Below, piece by piece: positions 10,547 through 22,206 of a DNA stretch of 64,000 nt. The stretch's first letter is position 1; every line of letters begins with the position of its first letter. Both the position numbers and the translations under genes were made by a program. Source of the stretch: Eutreptiella sp. 'Long Island Sound 2002' (Eukaryota > Euglenozoa > Euglenophyceae > Eutreptiales > Eutreptiaceae); the NCBI GenBank assembly GCA_964036045.1, contig OZ038378.1, positions 55,301,995-55,365,994 of the forward strand. Reading direction: 5' to 3'. The notes beneath the pieces are model-generated. The model was not told the DNA's origin, made no database searches, and saw nothing but the letters and a program-made list of their open reading frames with translations.

Positions 10547-13500
10547 TTACCAAATTTGCATGTCTAGAACAGGTTTCAGCACAGGCGGGGGAACACCACG
10601 GGAGTGAGAGGCATCAGAAATAACCCACCCCGGTGACAGACACGACTGTTCTGTCCGCACCATAAAACGCCACAGCTGGAGTCCCGAATCCTGGCGAAGC
10701 CCCTCCCATGGCCATTGCACACCCAGGAGGCACCAATACACACCCTCCCCCCCCAGTCGTCTCCTCATTGCCTCTCTGACGACAGAATGAAGGTTCCCTT
10801 GGCAATCGCTGATCCATACGGAGGGCACTTTCGAGTGCCAGACCGTCATCTTAACTGTCCCCTTGCCACACACCAGAACATGCCCTACGTATCCTTTCCC
10901 CCTGACAGACGAGAAAAGAACCCAGAGCAGGTTGGAGGGAGTGTGACTGTCCAGATGTGCAGCTGGCGTCTGAAACCCCAGCAGCACACCTGAGTTCATT
11001 CCTGCAGTCCACTGAGAATGAAACATAGGGCACTGAAGCCGGACATTATCTGTATCGTACCCACCGTGTACCATGGAATACGCGCTCTCTAGGACTTGAT
11101 AAATAAGGATATGTGGTTGACTGAAACCCAATTTGGAGAGAACCAGCGAAATACCCCTAATTGGGCCTAACCCGAGCCATATGGGCCACACAGGCTTCAC
11201 TGATTTCGAGGAATCAGATATGGCGGCTCCCTTCGCAGGATGACACCAGACAATGAACAGACCCGGATGTCCCAAAATCTCAACACCCCCCCATCGAAAG
11301 GCGATACGGTTACGGGGAATGCCCGCAGCCCACAGAATTTCGCAGACATGTCTAGACCAAGCAAGAACCCGCACTTTAGTAAATACGCATTCGTGGAATC
11401 TATGCTGTGTTACCGAGTGGCACCACATGGAGCACAGTGAACATTCTGCTTCTCTGTGCTGCCACTCCCACTGGTCTGCTGACGCATACACACTCCAAGC
11501 CCTTATGCGTACCCAATGCTCTATTCCTAATGGCTGCAGCTGCACCCAGCACTTGAGCCCTGAGACCGATTCGGGTAGCACCATGCGCCATGATCTCTCC
11601 GGAGGGGCGGGTGAGCAAGAGGAAAAGACGCTGAGGAGAGCATCATCAGTTTGACTAAGCAAATGTCGTTTGAGGTCGACAATCAATCTGTCACCTTGGA
11701 ATGGAAGAATGGAATCTCTGTCCAGCCATACATCAAGAACTGAGACCTCCTGACGCTCACCGCGCGCACCAGCTTTCGCTTCAGAGTCCATTTCTGAGTT
11801 GAACGATGATATCCTGTCATCAAGTTCCGTATCGTGCTGTGCTGGCACCCAACCCATTTGAACCGGAAGATGCGTCAAGACAAAGTGCGCGACAACCCTG
11901 TCCATGATTGATGCAGTTTTGTGCGCCATGTCTCTAGACTGCAGAGACTGCACAGCTGACAAACAGTCAGACCACACCCTAGATTCGGTATAAAACCATC
12001 AACCCCTGCCGTCGCACTGGTCAGTTTGTGCCAGATACGCAACAGGGACTCTACTGAGACCTGCATCACTTGTGAGAGAATCACGTACCTGCGGGCCTCG
12101 ATTGCAACAGGGGTGAGATGCAGCACATACCTGTGGCGCATGACAGACTGAACCCACTCAGGAGGAACAACAGTGGAACGCACAGGGTATTTCAGGACAC
12201 ACTCCCTGGGCAACACCTGCAGGATGTCCCTACCCGTCACCAGAGATTGAGAGGATGTGTCCGTAACCTTATGTAACGCAATGAACGGGTTTGCTGCTTG
12301 TAACTTCAGCACCTTCATGGTTCGCCCCGTGAGACGTGCTCCTGACGCAGCTTTCCAGTCACTAATCGCCGTAGACCAGTATTTGGAGGACAATCTGAAC
12401 TCTAGAGAGCGCTGCACTCTCCAGCCCTGGCCGACTGTAATGGCCTTGAGAGACGCAACTACTGATTTCAGCTCCGAGTGGACCTCTTTAGATTTAGGAC
12501 TACTCACCACATGGTTGACGACTGAGATACACTCTCTATAGGCCTGCAGCCACCTAGACGCATCACTGATGCCGAGACTCATGGCTTCCATGAGATTGGA
12601 AAAAATCACTCTGCTGTCATGGTCCCAATTGCGAGGTTCAACTGGGCGCATCAGAGATCCTGTGGCTCCTGCCTTTGCTGTCTGACACCCTTGAATCCAA
12701 ACAACTGGGTGGTCGCCAACCTCTCTCAGCCACATACCGTAGGATTGCCCCGAGACTCCTTTTATAATGCAAAAGTCCTTGGGAAGATGAACCCTCCCCT
12801 GCATGAACGCAACTCGGGCACCCAGAAACTTAAGAAGGGCAACTGACAATTTATGTGTGCGGATGTCCCTATTCCAGTCACCCCCCACGATGAGCCACGA
12901 CACTGGTAGCTATTGGAGACCGAAAATCAGATGCACCAACTGTTGATTGTATAACAGTTCGTCAGACCTCTGTGCCATGTGTACGCTACCCAGGACCCCC
13001 AAGCCCCAGGCATTGTGGACCACCACAAGAAAAGAGTGGTCAGTATCCAGAAGAACAGTTTTGAACTGTGCCCAGGATGACAAAACCCAGACTTCTAGGC
13101 CTTTACCAACATCGCAGTGAGCAGAGGAGCGATGCCAAAAGCCATCAATGTGTCTCCTGTCTAGCTTTTTCACTGAGCCCCAGGTTTCTTGAATGAACAG
13201 CACCATGGCATCTGAGGTGACACACATCTCAACCACTTCATCCCACTTGGGCCTGCGTATTTCAACTGACCTATTTAACCCTTGAACATTAGCAGACAGG
13301 CAGCCCCACGGCAAGGCAACAGGGGTGGCAGACTCAGGAATAGGAACGGAGCTCCACACTTGCACTTCATAGTACTGCAACGACCACTGAGGGGGGGTCC
13401 AATTGAGCCAGACATGTAACATCATGACACATTCCTGCGGGACGCATCGACACAGAACTTTTTCTGTCCGCCATCCCCGAGACAGAGGATCCCACTCAGC

Positions 13501-16134
13501 CACTCTGCAGACATCCTGCCACCACCCAGCAGTGTCATCCACAATCTCTTTGCGGTGTCTTGCCACTGCCTTTCCTGACTTGACTAGCACTTGGTGCTGT
13601 CGTCCCCATTGTAAAGAAATGACCACCACCCAAAGGGGAAGAACACACTCCGGTTCAGCAAAATTCACAGGGACTGGGGCCGCCAACAGGCCCATCCGGC
13701 CCAAAACAATTGCATTGGCACAAATGTGAAATTTAGTATCGCCACACGCCATGGTTGCTGACCTTACGAGGGTAGCATCCGCAGGTGATGAGGGAACACC
13801 GAGCAAAGCCACGTGTCTGGACCCCACCGTTTCTACCTTCTTAGTTAAGCCTGTCCATTGAGGACTCATGATGCGGCAAACTGACACTTTTCGATCACCG
13901 CATATCAAAACCCGATGGTGTTCAGCATCACTGCGCTCAACAGTAGGAGGGGGAACCCCGTCACTGGCCAACCGACCCCACGATGGGTCAAGGCCTAGGG
14001 CAATTGAGGACACTTTAGAGTAGTCCCCCGTTTTTAGCTTCTTACGCACTTTGTTGCGCTTGGTAAGCGTTTTGCGTTTTGAAAACTCCTCAGCCGCCCA
14101 TTTAGGCACGTCGTAGAACCTATGATCTCTCTGTTTCACTGCTAGTTCTACACACTCCTTAGCCGAGACCCAGTGTTCCGGTGAGTCGTCATCCTCTCCT
14201 ATCATGGTGGATTTTACTGCGGCATCGTAAACTTTGGACAGACCCCAGATGGCGTGAGCAGACACAACTTCCCTGAGTTCATTAGGCATTCCAGGCGGGG
14301 GAGAATGGAATCTAATGATCCCCCCTAACTCTCGTTGAAAGCCCCAACCCCACATGGATATGAAGGCATGAGAGGGGGAGAAGGGCGGAAACAGACACCA
14401 CACCGGGGATTGCATTTTAGACGGCGAGAGAAACAGACCTGAAACAGGTGTACTCACCGGAGCCTCTTTGGCAGGCGCAGGCTGAGGAATATGAGAGCCA
14501 ATTTTTCGCAGTCCTTCAATCAGTTGTAATTCCTTCACCTCAATGAGGTCTGAGCGGCCCAATGGGTCCCTGGATGCTCTGATGCGCAAGCTGTCGCGGT
14601 ACTTACCTCCCAGGATGGGATCTAGTCTGCTGGACGGAACAAACATGACAACCTCACCAAATTGGGACAGCATGTCCCGATAGACTCTGTAGTCGAGAGA
14701 CAACTGACCGAAGGCAGCTTCACAACCCAAAAAGGAGTCAAGGGCATCAGTATGTTCAAACCCAGTGAGCAGAATAGGTTTTAAACGATCCGTGGTGGAC
14801 TGCGACTTCTCAACAATAACTTTGCCTAGCCCAGACCCAGCTTGCCATTCTTGTACCGGCGGTGAAACATTATCAGAGATGGAGGCACTAGCCTGTCGTG
14901 GCTCAGCGGAGTTACTGCCCTATGCAGTGGAAGCCGTTTCATCCAGCGTTAGTGCCCTGACTACTCCCTCTACCCGCGGTTTCTTGGAGTTTTTTGGCTT
15001 GGACGGAGAGGGCTTGGACGCATCTGCACCTGAAGAAGGACTGGAAATAACGTTGCGTTTTCTATTAGCCTCTGCAGCTAGTTTGGCTTGCAGGCGATGC
15101 CCTTCCTCTTCTGCCTGCCTAAGAGGACGCATCCACTTGAGCAACGCTACCATGACACCCTTCCAGAACCTGCCCTCAACCGGTGTGGCTGACTTCAACC
15201 TCAGCAAAATATTACTGCTGATCCCCGAGGCTGCCAACAGCAAAACTTCAACAGGAACATCCTCACTGTACATCTCAGCAACCAAGGACTGAAGTTTATC
15301 TTCCTCATTGATCGAAAGATCATCAACGGTGTTGACCAGGGAGATAGCACCCAAGACATCAGCGGACTCCGAACCTTGTTCCTGCGGGACTACGTCTGTG
15401 GGTTGATCTGGAGCTTCTGAGAGAGCGTCGGATTCACTGGAAATTTCCTTGTAAAAGGCTGACCAGATAGAGCGAAGTTCGGACTTGGCATTGAGACGTG
15501 CAGTGCTCCATTCGGTAAGCATGGGTGTGTCTGAGACTTTTGCAATGGTGGCCAGCATGGCATCCAAAAGGGAGTATTTTGAGGAGATGTTTGAGAAGCT
15601 TTCCGGTACTCTCTTGGATTTGACAACCTGGCGGCAGATGTCCTTCTCAGCACCATCCGGCAACTTGCCCACCAAAGAACTCCAGGAATTAGTCTCGATA
15701 TCGGGACGCAGTTTGAGGACCTCATCCAACACAGTGTTGTCAATGGACCCGGCTAGAATACACATTGTCATGATCCTGGCCCTGACGCTGGTTGGTTGAA
15801 CCCACAAGCCCACCGGTTCTTCTACAGGGTCCCCATGAGTGGGTAACCATCGCAATTTTGTAGGGGTGCCCCCCTTTTGAATGTGACCAAACTCCAAAGA
15901 AATAGTTGTCATGGGGCTGAACATGTGGAGTGGAGAGAAAACCAAAAAGATTACCTCTGTGGGACTCGTACAGGCACCGATACTCACTATCTGCATGCCC
16001 TTGGGCCTCAGGCAGTTGCGCTCTGTCTGGCACACCCCACACTTCCCACGGACGCCGATACTCACTATCTGCGCGTCATAGATGCTGTCATTGTCGGGTG
16101 GAATTACCCTGCGAGTGATATCAGTTTTTATCAT
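10547..16134 (-). pseudogene. LINE-A A2 polyprotein, RT core deleted
   Basis: Starts at ATG 16,134 (MIKTDITRR), with an early Cys cluster CGKCGVCQTERNC. The N-terminal region runs in one frame to a Lys-rich segment, then TAG at 14,922-14,920 (CAG in A3). It continues in frame into the region before the endonuclease and the AP-like endonuclease (SANVQGLN, IQETW), then TAG at 12,912-12,910 (CAG in A3), then GGDWNRD and GDHPVVW. Just after the ATAGVDGFIPN motif the frame jumps near 11,980 directly to RNase H (DCLSAVQSLQ). The join sits on AGATT microhomology, removes RT motifs A-C and shifts the frame. The C-terminal frame (11,977-10,547) is intact to the natural TAA. ORF1 and ORF2 appear to be one polyprotein. 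Confidence 0.85.
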
Positions 16135-18124
16135 TCTGGGACGTCGATACTCACTATCTGCACGTCACGACAAGTCAGAATTGTAACGGCTTGACTATGA
16201 TTCAATCACACACGGCCCCCACTTCCTAGTTACCTCCTTTCCTGATTCGTGTCCCATACCTCCATACCTTGCCCTCCCAACAGCCTAACGGCGGACGCAG
16301 ACAACTGACGACCAACAATGAAAGTGAGGAAAAACCAAGCGCTATAGGCCCGTAGGCTCCTGAAGGGTGTGAAGAACCGCATCAGGCAGTCGCGCAAATG
16401 AAAAACAAAACACAGTGACAACCCGTGCCCTTGACTGCTGACAGACTTTTCTGGCTGACGCTGTCTATGTCATCACCGCATGAGAAACCAGAAGCAATCT
16501 GGAAACTATTCCCAGTGTCTGTAATAGGTGCAGTAGCTCGCAGAAAAAATAAAATTTTCCGAGTTGTTATCTACTCCCTGACCTGTCACAGTCAAATGTG
16601 TGGAAGCCGAAGCTTGGGGGCAGGCAAGGAGGGGGTTGCCCTGGCGGGGAGGGCAGAGATGATCTTACAGCTTTTTATTTTTAGAACCCACGACGCTCTT
16701 TGAGACCTCTTGGTTGCCCAGGTGTCCTCTCTTCCCCCCCCTGTAGGGCTGAACCTGAACCCTGGCTACCCGGGCACCTAGCCTACAGGCAGCACACTTT
16801 AACTCAGAAATAATGGTCCCAAATGAAATTAAAAACGAAACATTTTTCAAAGCGGCGCTGCCTGCGGCCCCTAGAGAATAGAAAAATTGTGAGATACTCA
16901 CTCGGGGAAGAGGTCAAGAGCGTGTGGGGGGTTAAGGGGACTTTTCTGCCTACACATGGTCTAAGTCTCCGGGTCCCCCCATGACAGGGGGACCTCTATC
17001 GTGATGGAACTGTCACTCTGGAGCCCGAGTCCTCTGTGGATGCAAAACGAGCAGGAAGGGAGGAGGAGACCCGTGATCCTAGGGGTGAGAGGGGAGAAGG
17101 GGGTAACATAACTGAGATTCATCTGCAGAGTCCGACATTGTGTGGCGGACATGTTGCTACAAAATAAAATCCGACATTGTTGTACCGCTGCTCCCAAGGG
17201 GGGAGGCGAGCGGTGCTGTACATCGTCTGCCGGCGGGGCAGGGGTCACCCCGGTGCCGTCTCCACCTCCAGCGACCCCTGTGATAAATCCGTCCCCAGCC
17301 CAGACCCGGACATCTGGGAGGGGAACCCGTCCACCATTTGAATCGATGTATGAGTCTGGTTGGACATCCAGCTCTGCTCCTATTTAGGTTGTGTGATGGC
17401 TGTGAGACCTGCTGTCACGGTTGCCCCGCATCGCATCGCAGGGCAGGACCGGTAGCCCCCCGTGACAGCAGATCCCTGGCTGAAGGCCATGACTTTGCAA
17501 AGCAACAGAAGCGACCCCCCCCCCCCCCCACACGACAACCAGGGGACCCGCCACCGTGCACTGCTGACCCGCATCTTCCCGAGACACGGCGCCGCACTCA
17601 ATGGCAGAGGCCAGAGGCTGAAGTGGAGGGAGGGTGTTGTTCTTAGGGTGCTCCAGATGGATCCCAAGTATGAATCCCCGATCATATCCCAGGTGGAATA
17701 CCAGTATGATCCCAAGATACCACCCTGATTGTACCCCACCTTTTTGATCTTCTGATCCCCATGTACGTACCCCAGTTAGAACCCCAGGTTGAATACCCCA
17801 TTGACCACCTGATATTCCCATGATAGAACCCCAGGGAGATGAACTCCTGCTTGATGGATTCTCCTCTGAGCCCCCCCAGCAGGGAGGCGTCCGACTGACT
17901 CCTAGTCTCGCTCCGACATCGTATTCTGTCGAAACCTGAAAAGGAGTAGAAACCGTAATGGATGGTATCCCACCTACTTGGAGAGAGAAGCAGGAGCCCC
18001 TATTATTGTAACTATACCTGAACCCTTTCCCTGACTACTACTTCTGTCTACCCTGATGTCGTTGATTGTTGAAGACTCCTACCTTTACCCTGTGAGGCAT
18101 CGAAGATGTGGAACAGGTTAAGGA
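16135..18124 (-). other. LINE-A A2 leader (5' UTR)
   Basis: About 2 kb upstream of the ATG, collinear with 27,616-29,543 of A3 except for 17,497-17,650, which is unrelated to the A3 counterpart (28,979-29,065). Three direct repeats of cgatactcactatctgc lie at about 15,978, 16,056 and 16,145, around the start codon. The short open frames here are not conserved in frame between copies, and I see no protein in the leader. Confidence 0.6.
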
Positions 18125-18216
18125 TACATACATACATACATACATACATACATACATACATACATACATACATACATACATACATACATACATACATACA
18201 TACATACATACATACA

Positions 18217-18246
<30 letters not shown>
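18125..18246. repeat. (TACA)n microsatellite
   Basis: Lies between the 5' end of LINE-A copy A2 (minus strand) and the 5' end of LINE-C copy C3 (plus strand). Confidence 0.98.
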
Positions 18247-18248
<2 letters not shown>

Positions 18249-19779
18249 GCGGAGTCCCCCCCGGCGAATCCGAGGTTCTTCCTCGAAGGGGCCCACGAGC
18301 CCAGGGGACGCCACCGGGTTTACACGGCCATGCCGGACGGAGCTCCCACCGGCAACCCCCCCCTCGCATGGGAGGGTGCACTCCATAACCGCCAGCCCCC
18401 CCCGCCCCCTCAGCCCCCCCCGAAAAAGGGACTCCGGCGCGGAGGGTTGGGGATATAGTTCTTGCCGCGCGGCCATGAATCGATATGGGCCTACACCGGG
18501 CGATACACGCCCCCCCCCCCCCTCGCTCAAGAGGGGCCCCCGTCGTCCCCCGGGCAGGGAGCAACCCCCCCCCCCCCTTCAAGGAACGGCCGCCCTCGGG
18601 AGCCCTCGCCCAGCCCCCGGGGGCCTCTCGGGGTTCGCCCCCGAGCCCGCCCAGCCCTTCCGCGCCCCCCCCCTCACCAGCCGCAGCCCATGGGCCCGCC
18701 CGGTCTCCCCCGCGCCGGCCCACAACCACCAGGGACCCGGGCCCCGGAGCCCCGGTGCCCGGCCCCGCCCGCCCCCCCGGTATCCATCCGGCGGGGCCCG
18801 TCCCGGTCCGGTTCGGCCGCGAGGGGACGGCGTGGCGCTCCCCTCGCCTCCACCGGGATTCGCCCCCGTGGATGATGCTCGGCGGGATTCGTCCCCGCCG
18901 AGCGGGGTGCGGGCCCCATCGCTGACCGCGCCCCCCCGACTCCACGAGCGCCCTGGGCTCCCCGGCCGACTTTGGCCAGCCCCGACCGCTCCTCTGCCCC
19001 GGTCAGCCGCCCGGTGACGCTCTGCGGCTGAGCTCACCTCAGCCCCTCCCCCTCACACGCGCGCCCACCCACCAACCCTCAGCTCGCCCCCCCCCCCGCC
19101 CCACGTGCTCGACGTCCCCCCACCACCCCTGCCCACCGCTCCACCTCTCAGATGGACGACGCCACCATGGTGCGCTGCCGCAGCCGCCGACGGTCGGCCG
19201 CCGGGCTGACAAGAGGACCCCCCAGACGCGGTGGGCGTCCAGGCCTTGCCCCCCCTTCCCCCTGATGCATGCATCATGGCGTGGCGTGAGTCATACCTCC
19301 CTCCCTATGCACCACGTCGGCAGACCGCAACCCCCAGGCCTCCCCTCGCCCCCGTAGAAGGCTAGAAGCACGGGCCAGCGCCCCCGGCCACGCCACGGCC
19401 TCACACGAGGAACGGCCACCTCGGCGGGATGTTCGGGCAAGGCGCGGACTGTCCGTGGACCCGGGCGTGGGTTCCCCACCCCAAGGTCACCGCCCCACCC
19501 TCCGCCCCCACCACAGCCGCTTCGCACAGGACGAGTAACTCTCTTCCCGCGAGACGGGGGAGGGCTCCAGGGTAACTTCCTCGGGTGGCCCCCCCCTCCT
19601 CCACACGCCCCCCCCCCCCCACACCACGGCGCCCCCCCCCCCCCCCTCGGTCGTCGTCGGCACACGCCCGGCCAGCGTGACGCCGGCCGACTGCTCCCTT
19701 GCGCCCTGCCCAGGGAGAGCGTGTCTGGCAATTTCTCCCGCCGGCACGTGCTGGGTGCCTTCAACAACAACAACAACAA
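18247..19779 (+). mobile_element. LINE-C derivative copy C3 (internally deleted)
   Basis: About 1.53 kb with both LINE-C ends: 5' tagcggagtcccccccgg directly after (TACA)n, and 3' ...cggcacgtgctgggtgcc then (CAA)6 at 19,762-19,779 before (TACA)n. The 5' ~1 kb follows the leader of the 11-kb copy to about 19,290, then jumps to the terminal ~400 bp. No endonuclease or RT coding is left. It shares the overall plan of C2 but lacks its 60-bp repeat, so the deletions look independent or have diverged. Confidence 0.78.
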
Positions 19780-20031
19780 TACATACATCATACATACATA
19801 CATACATACATACATACATACATACATACATACATACATACATACATACATACATACATACATACATACATACATACATACATACATACATACATACATA
19901 CATACATACATACATACATACATACATACATACATACATACATACATACATACATACATACATACATACATACATACATACATACATACATACATACATA
20001 CATACATACATACATACATACATACATACAT
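19780..20031. repeat. (TACA)n microsatellite
   Basis: Array with one catcata interruption at its left edge, between the 3' ends of C3 (plus) and A3 (minus). The two elements face each other tail to tail across it. Confidence 0.98.
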
Positions 20032-20404
20032 GATTTGATTTGATTTGATTTGAAAAATCCGCTTTGTCTGGGTTCGGACCAGTCCCCTTCCTAGTTCCAC
20101 AGCAAGCCTCCCCTACAACCTACACAGCGAACACAAAGCAAATCAAATCTCTGAACGAAAGTGACTTAGCAAGGATGTGAATGTCGACCCAGGCCACTCC
20201 CTTCTTAAAGCACGTGTTATGTCGACTTAGTACATGTGTTTCCCCTTGCCTTTGCCACCCTGCTTACCCATGGATCCTCCTTTGCTTCCCTTAGACCCAG
20301 AATAGGCATAGTGGTATGACCCATAAGTCGTGCTGGGAGCCGATGTCGATCTGTGCCTCCCAGAATCTGGCTGATACCTGTTCGCACGCACTGAAGAGAG
20401 AAGG

Positions 20405-22206
20405 TTACCATATCTGCATATCTAGAACAGGTTTTCAGCACAGGCGGGGGAACACCACGGGAGTGAGAGGCATCAGAAACAACCCACCCCAGTGACAGAC
20501 ACGACTGCTCTGTCCGCATCATAAAACGCCACAGCTGGAGTCCCGAATCCTGGCGAAGCCCCTCCCATGGCCATTGCACACCCAGGAGGCACCAATACAC
20601 ACCCTCCCGCCCTAGTCGTCTCCTCATTGCCTCTCTGACGACAGAATGAAGGTTCCCTTGGCATTCGCAGATCCATACGGAGGGGACTTTCGAGTGCTAG
20701 ACCGTCATCTTAACTGTCCCCTTGCAACTCACCAAAACATGCCCTACGTATCCTTTCCCCCAGACGAGAAAAGAACCCAGAGCAGGTTGGAGGGAGTGTG
20801 ACTGTCCAGATGTGCAGCTGGCGTCTGAAACCCCGGCAGCACACCTGAGTTCATTCCTGCAGTCCACTGAGAATGAAACAGAGGGCACTGAAGCCGGACA
20901 TTATCTGTATTGTACCCACCGCGTACCATGGCATACACGCACTCTAAGACTTGATAAATCAGGATATGTGGTTGACTGACACCCAATTTGGAGAGAACCA
21001 GCGAAATACCCCTAATTGGGCCTAACCCCAGCCATATGGGCCACACAGGCTTCACGGATTTCGAGGAATCAGATATGGCAGCTCCCTTCGCAGGATGACA
21101 CCAGACAATGAACAGTCCCGGATGCCCCAAAATCTCAACACCCCCCCATCGAAAGGCGATACGGTCACGGGGAATGCCCGCAGCCCACAGAATTTCGCAG
21201 ACATGTCCAGACCAAGCAAGAACCCGCACTTTGGTAAATACGCATTCGTGGAATCTATGTTGTGTTACCGAGTGGCACCACATGGAGCACAGTGAACATT
21301 CCGCTTCTCTGTGCTGCCACTCCCACTGGTCTGCTGACGCATACACACTCCAAGCCCTTATGCGTCCCCAATGCTCTATTCCTAATGGCTGCAGCTGCAC
21401 CCAGCACTTGAGCCCTGAGACCGATTCGGGTAGCACCATGCGCCATGATCTCTCCGGAGGGGTGGGTGAGCAAGAGGCAGAGACGCTGAGGAGAGCATCA
21501 TTAGATTGACTAAGCAAATGTCGTTTGAGGTCGACAATCAATCTGTCACCTTGGAATGGAAGAATGGAATCTCTGTCCAGCCATACATCAAGAACTGAGA
21601 CCTCTTGACGCTCACCGCGCGCACCAGCTTTCGCTTCAGAGTCCATTCGGAGTTGAACGATGATATCCCGTCATCAAGTTCCGTATCGTGCTGTGCTGGC
21701 ACCCAACCCATCTGAACCGGAAGATGCGTCAAGACAAAGTGCGCGACAACCCTGTCCATGATTGATGCAGTTTTGTCCGCCATGTCTCTAGACTGCAGAG
21801 ACTGCACAGCTGACAAACAGTCAAACCACACCCAGATTTCTTCTAAGCACACGCCATGGGAGGAGACAAATTCGGCAATGGCCACTACACGAGAGACAAC
21901 AACAGAGGCTTCTACCAACTTGGTGCTGAGACCAATAGCAGAGAGGGAGACACTGTACTCCAGCCACACATGACCCTGACCGTCCACGACTTTTGCCGCT
22001 CCCCCCCAGCAATCCTTGAGGCTTGCATCACCAAAAACATACAAAACCGTAGGAAAAGCATCCCCCCGAGGCGGTTTCACACACCACTTAGCCCCTTGAC
22101 CTGACCCGAGTTTGCGAAACTGAATGCCCAAGCTTTGGAGCCTGGACTGAATGCGCTGAGAGTCGCTGTCAAAGCGATGTAGGCACGGGTTCGACCAGTG
22201 TGCCTA
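20405..22206 (-). pseudogene. LINE-A A3 RNase H and C-terminal tail
   Basis: Continues in frame after TAG 22,206, where A1 has TGG (Trp). The RNase H signature is FGDASLKDCWGG, LVEASVVVSRVV, WFDCLSAVQS and VPAQHDTELDDG. Shortly after, a small indel near 21,645 (ccattcggag here against ccatttctgag in A1/A2) shifts frame, and the C-terminal part with Cys/His motif ECSLCSMWCHSVTQH resumes in another frame. The copy ends at the TAA shared with A1 and A2 (20,405-20,407). The role would be removal of element RNA and nucleic-acid binding. Confidence 0.78.

Larger units (their letters stand above)
10174..18124 (-). mobile_element. LINE-A copy A2, full ends with internal deletion
   Basis: It runs from the conserved 3' end (minus strand ...GGATTTTTC, (CAAAT)n, (TGTA)n) to a 5' end matching A3, reading TTAACCTGTTCCACATCTTC on the minus strand, where the next (TACA)n begins. 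Length is about 7.95 kb against 9.51 kb in A3. The difference is a ~1.63-kb deletion of the RT core plus small indels and one diverged leader segment (17,497-17,650). Both ends of a full-length copy abutting (TACA)n is key evidence for the target-site idea. Confidence 0.85.

Noticed and set aside
14765-15292. Plus-strand frames antisense to LINE-A ORF1 (Ser/Leu-rich)
   Set aside because: They mirror the conserved minus-strand polyprotein, which carries the recognisable domains.
18376-19037. Protein-coding reading of the GC-rich LINE-C leaders (Pro/Arg/Ala-rich frames on both strands)
   Set aside because: The frame is not conserved between C1, C2, C3 and C4, which differ by indels not in multiples of three.
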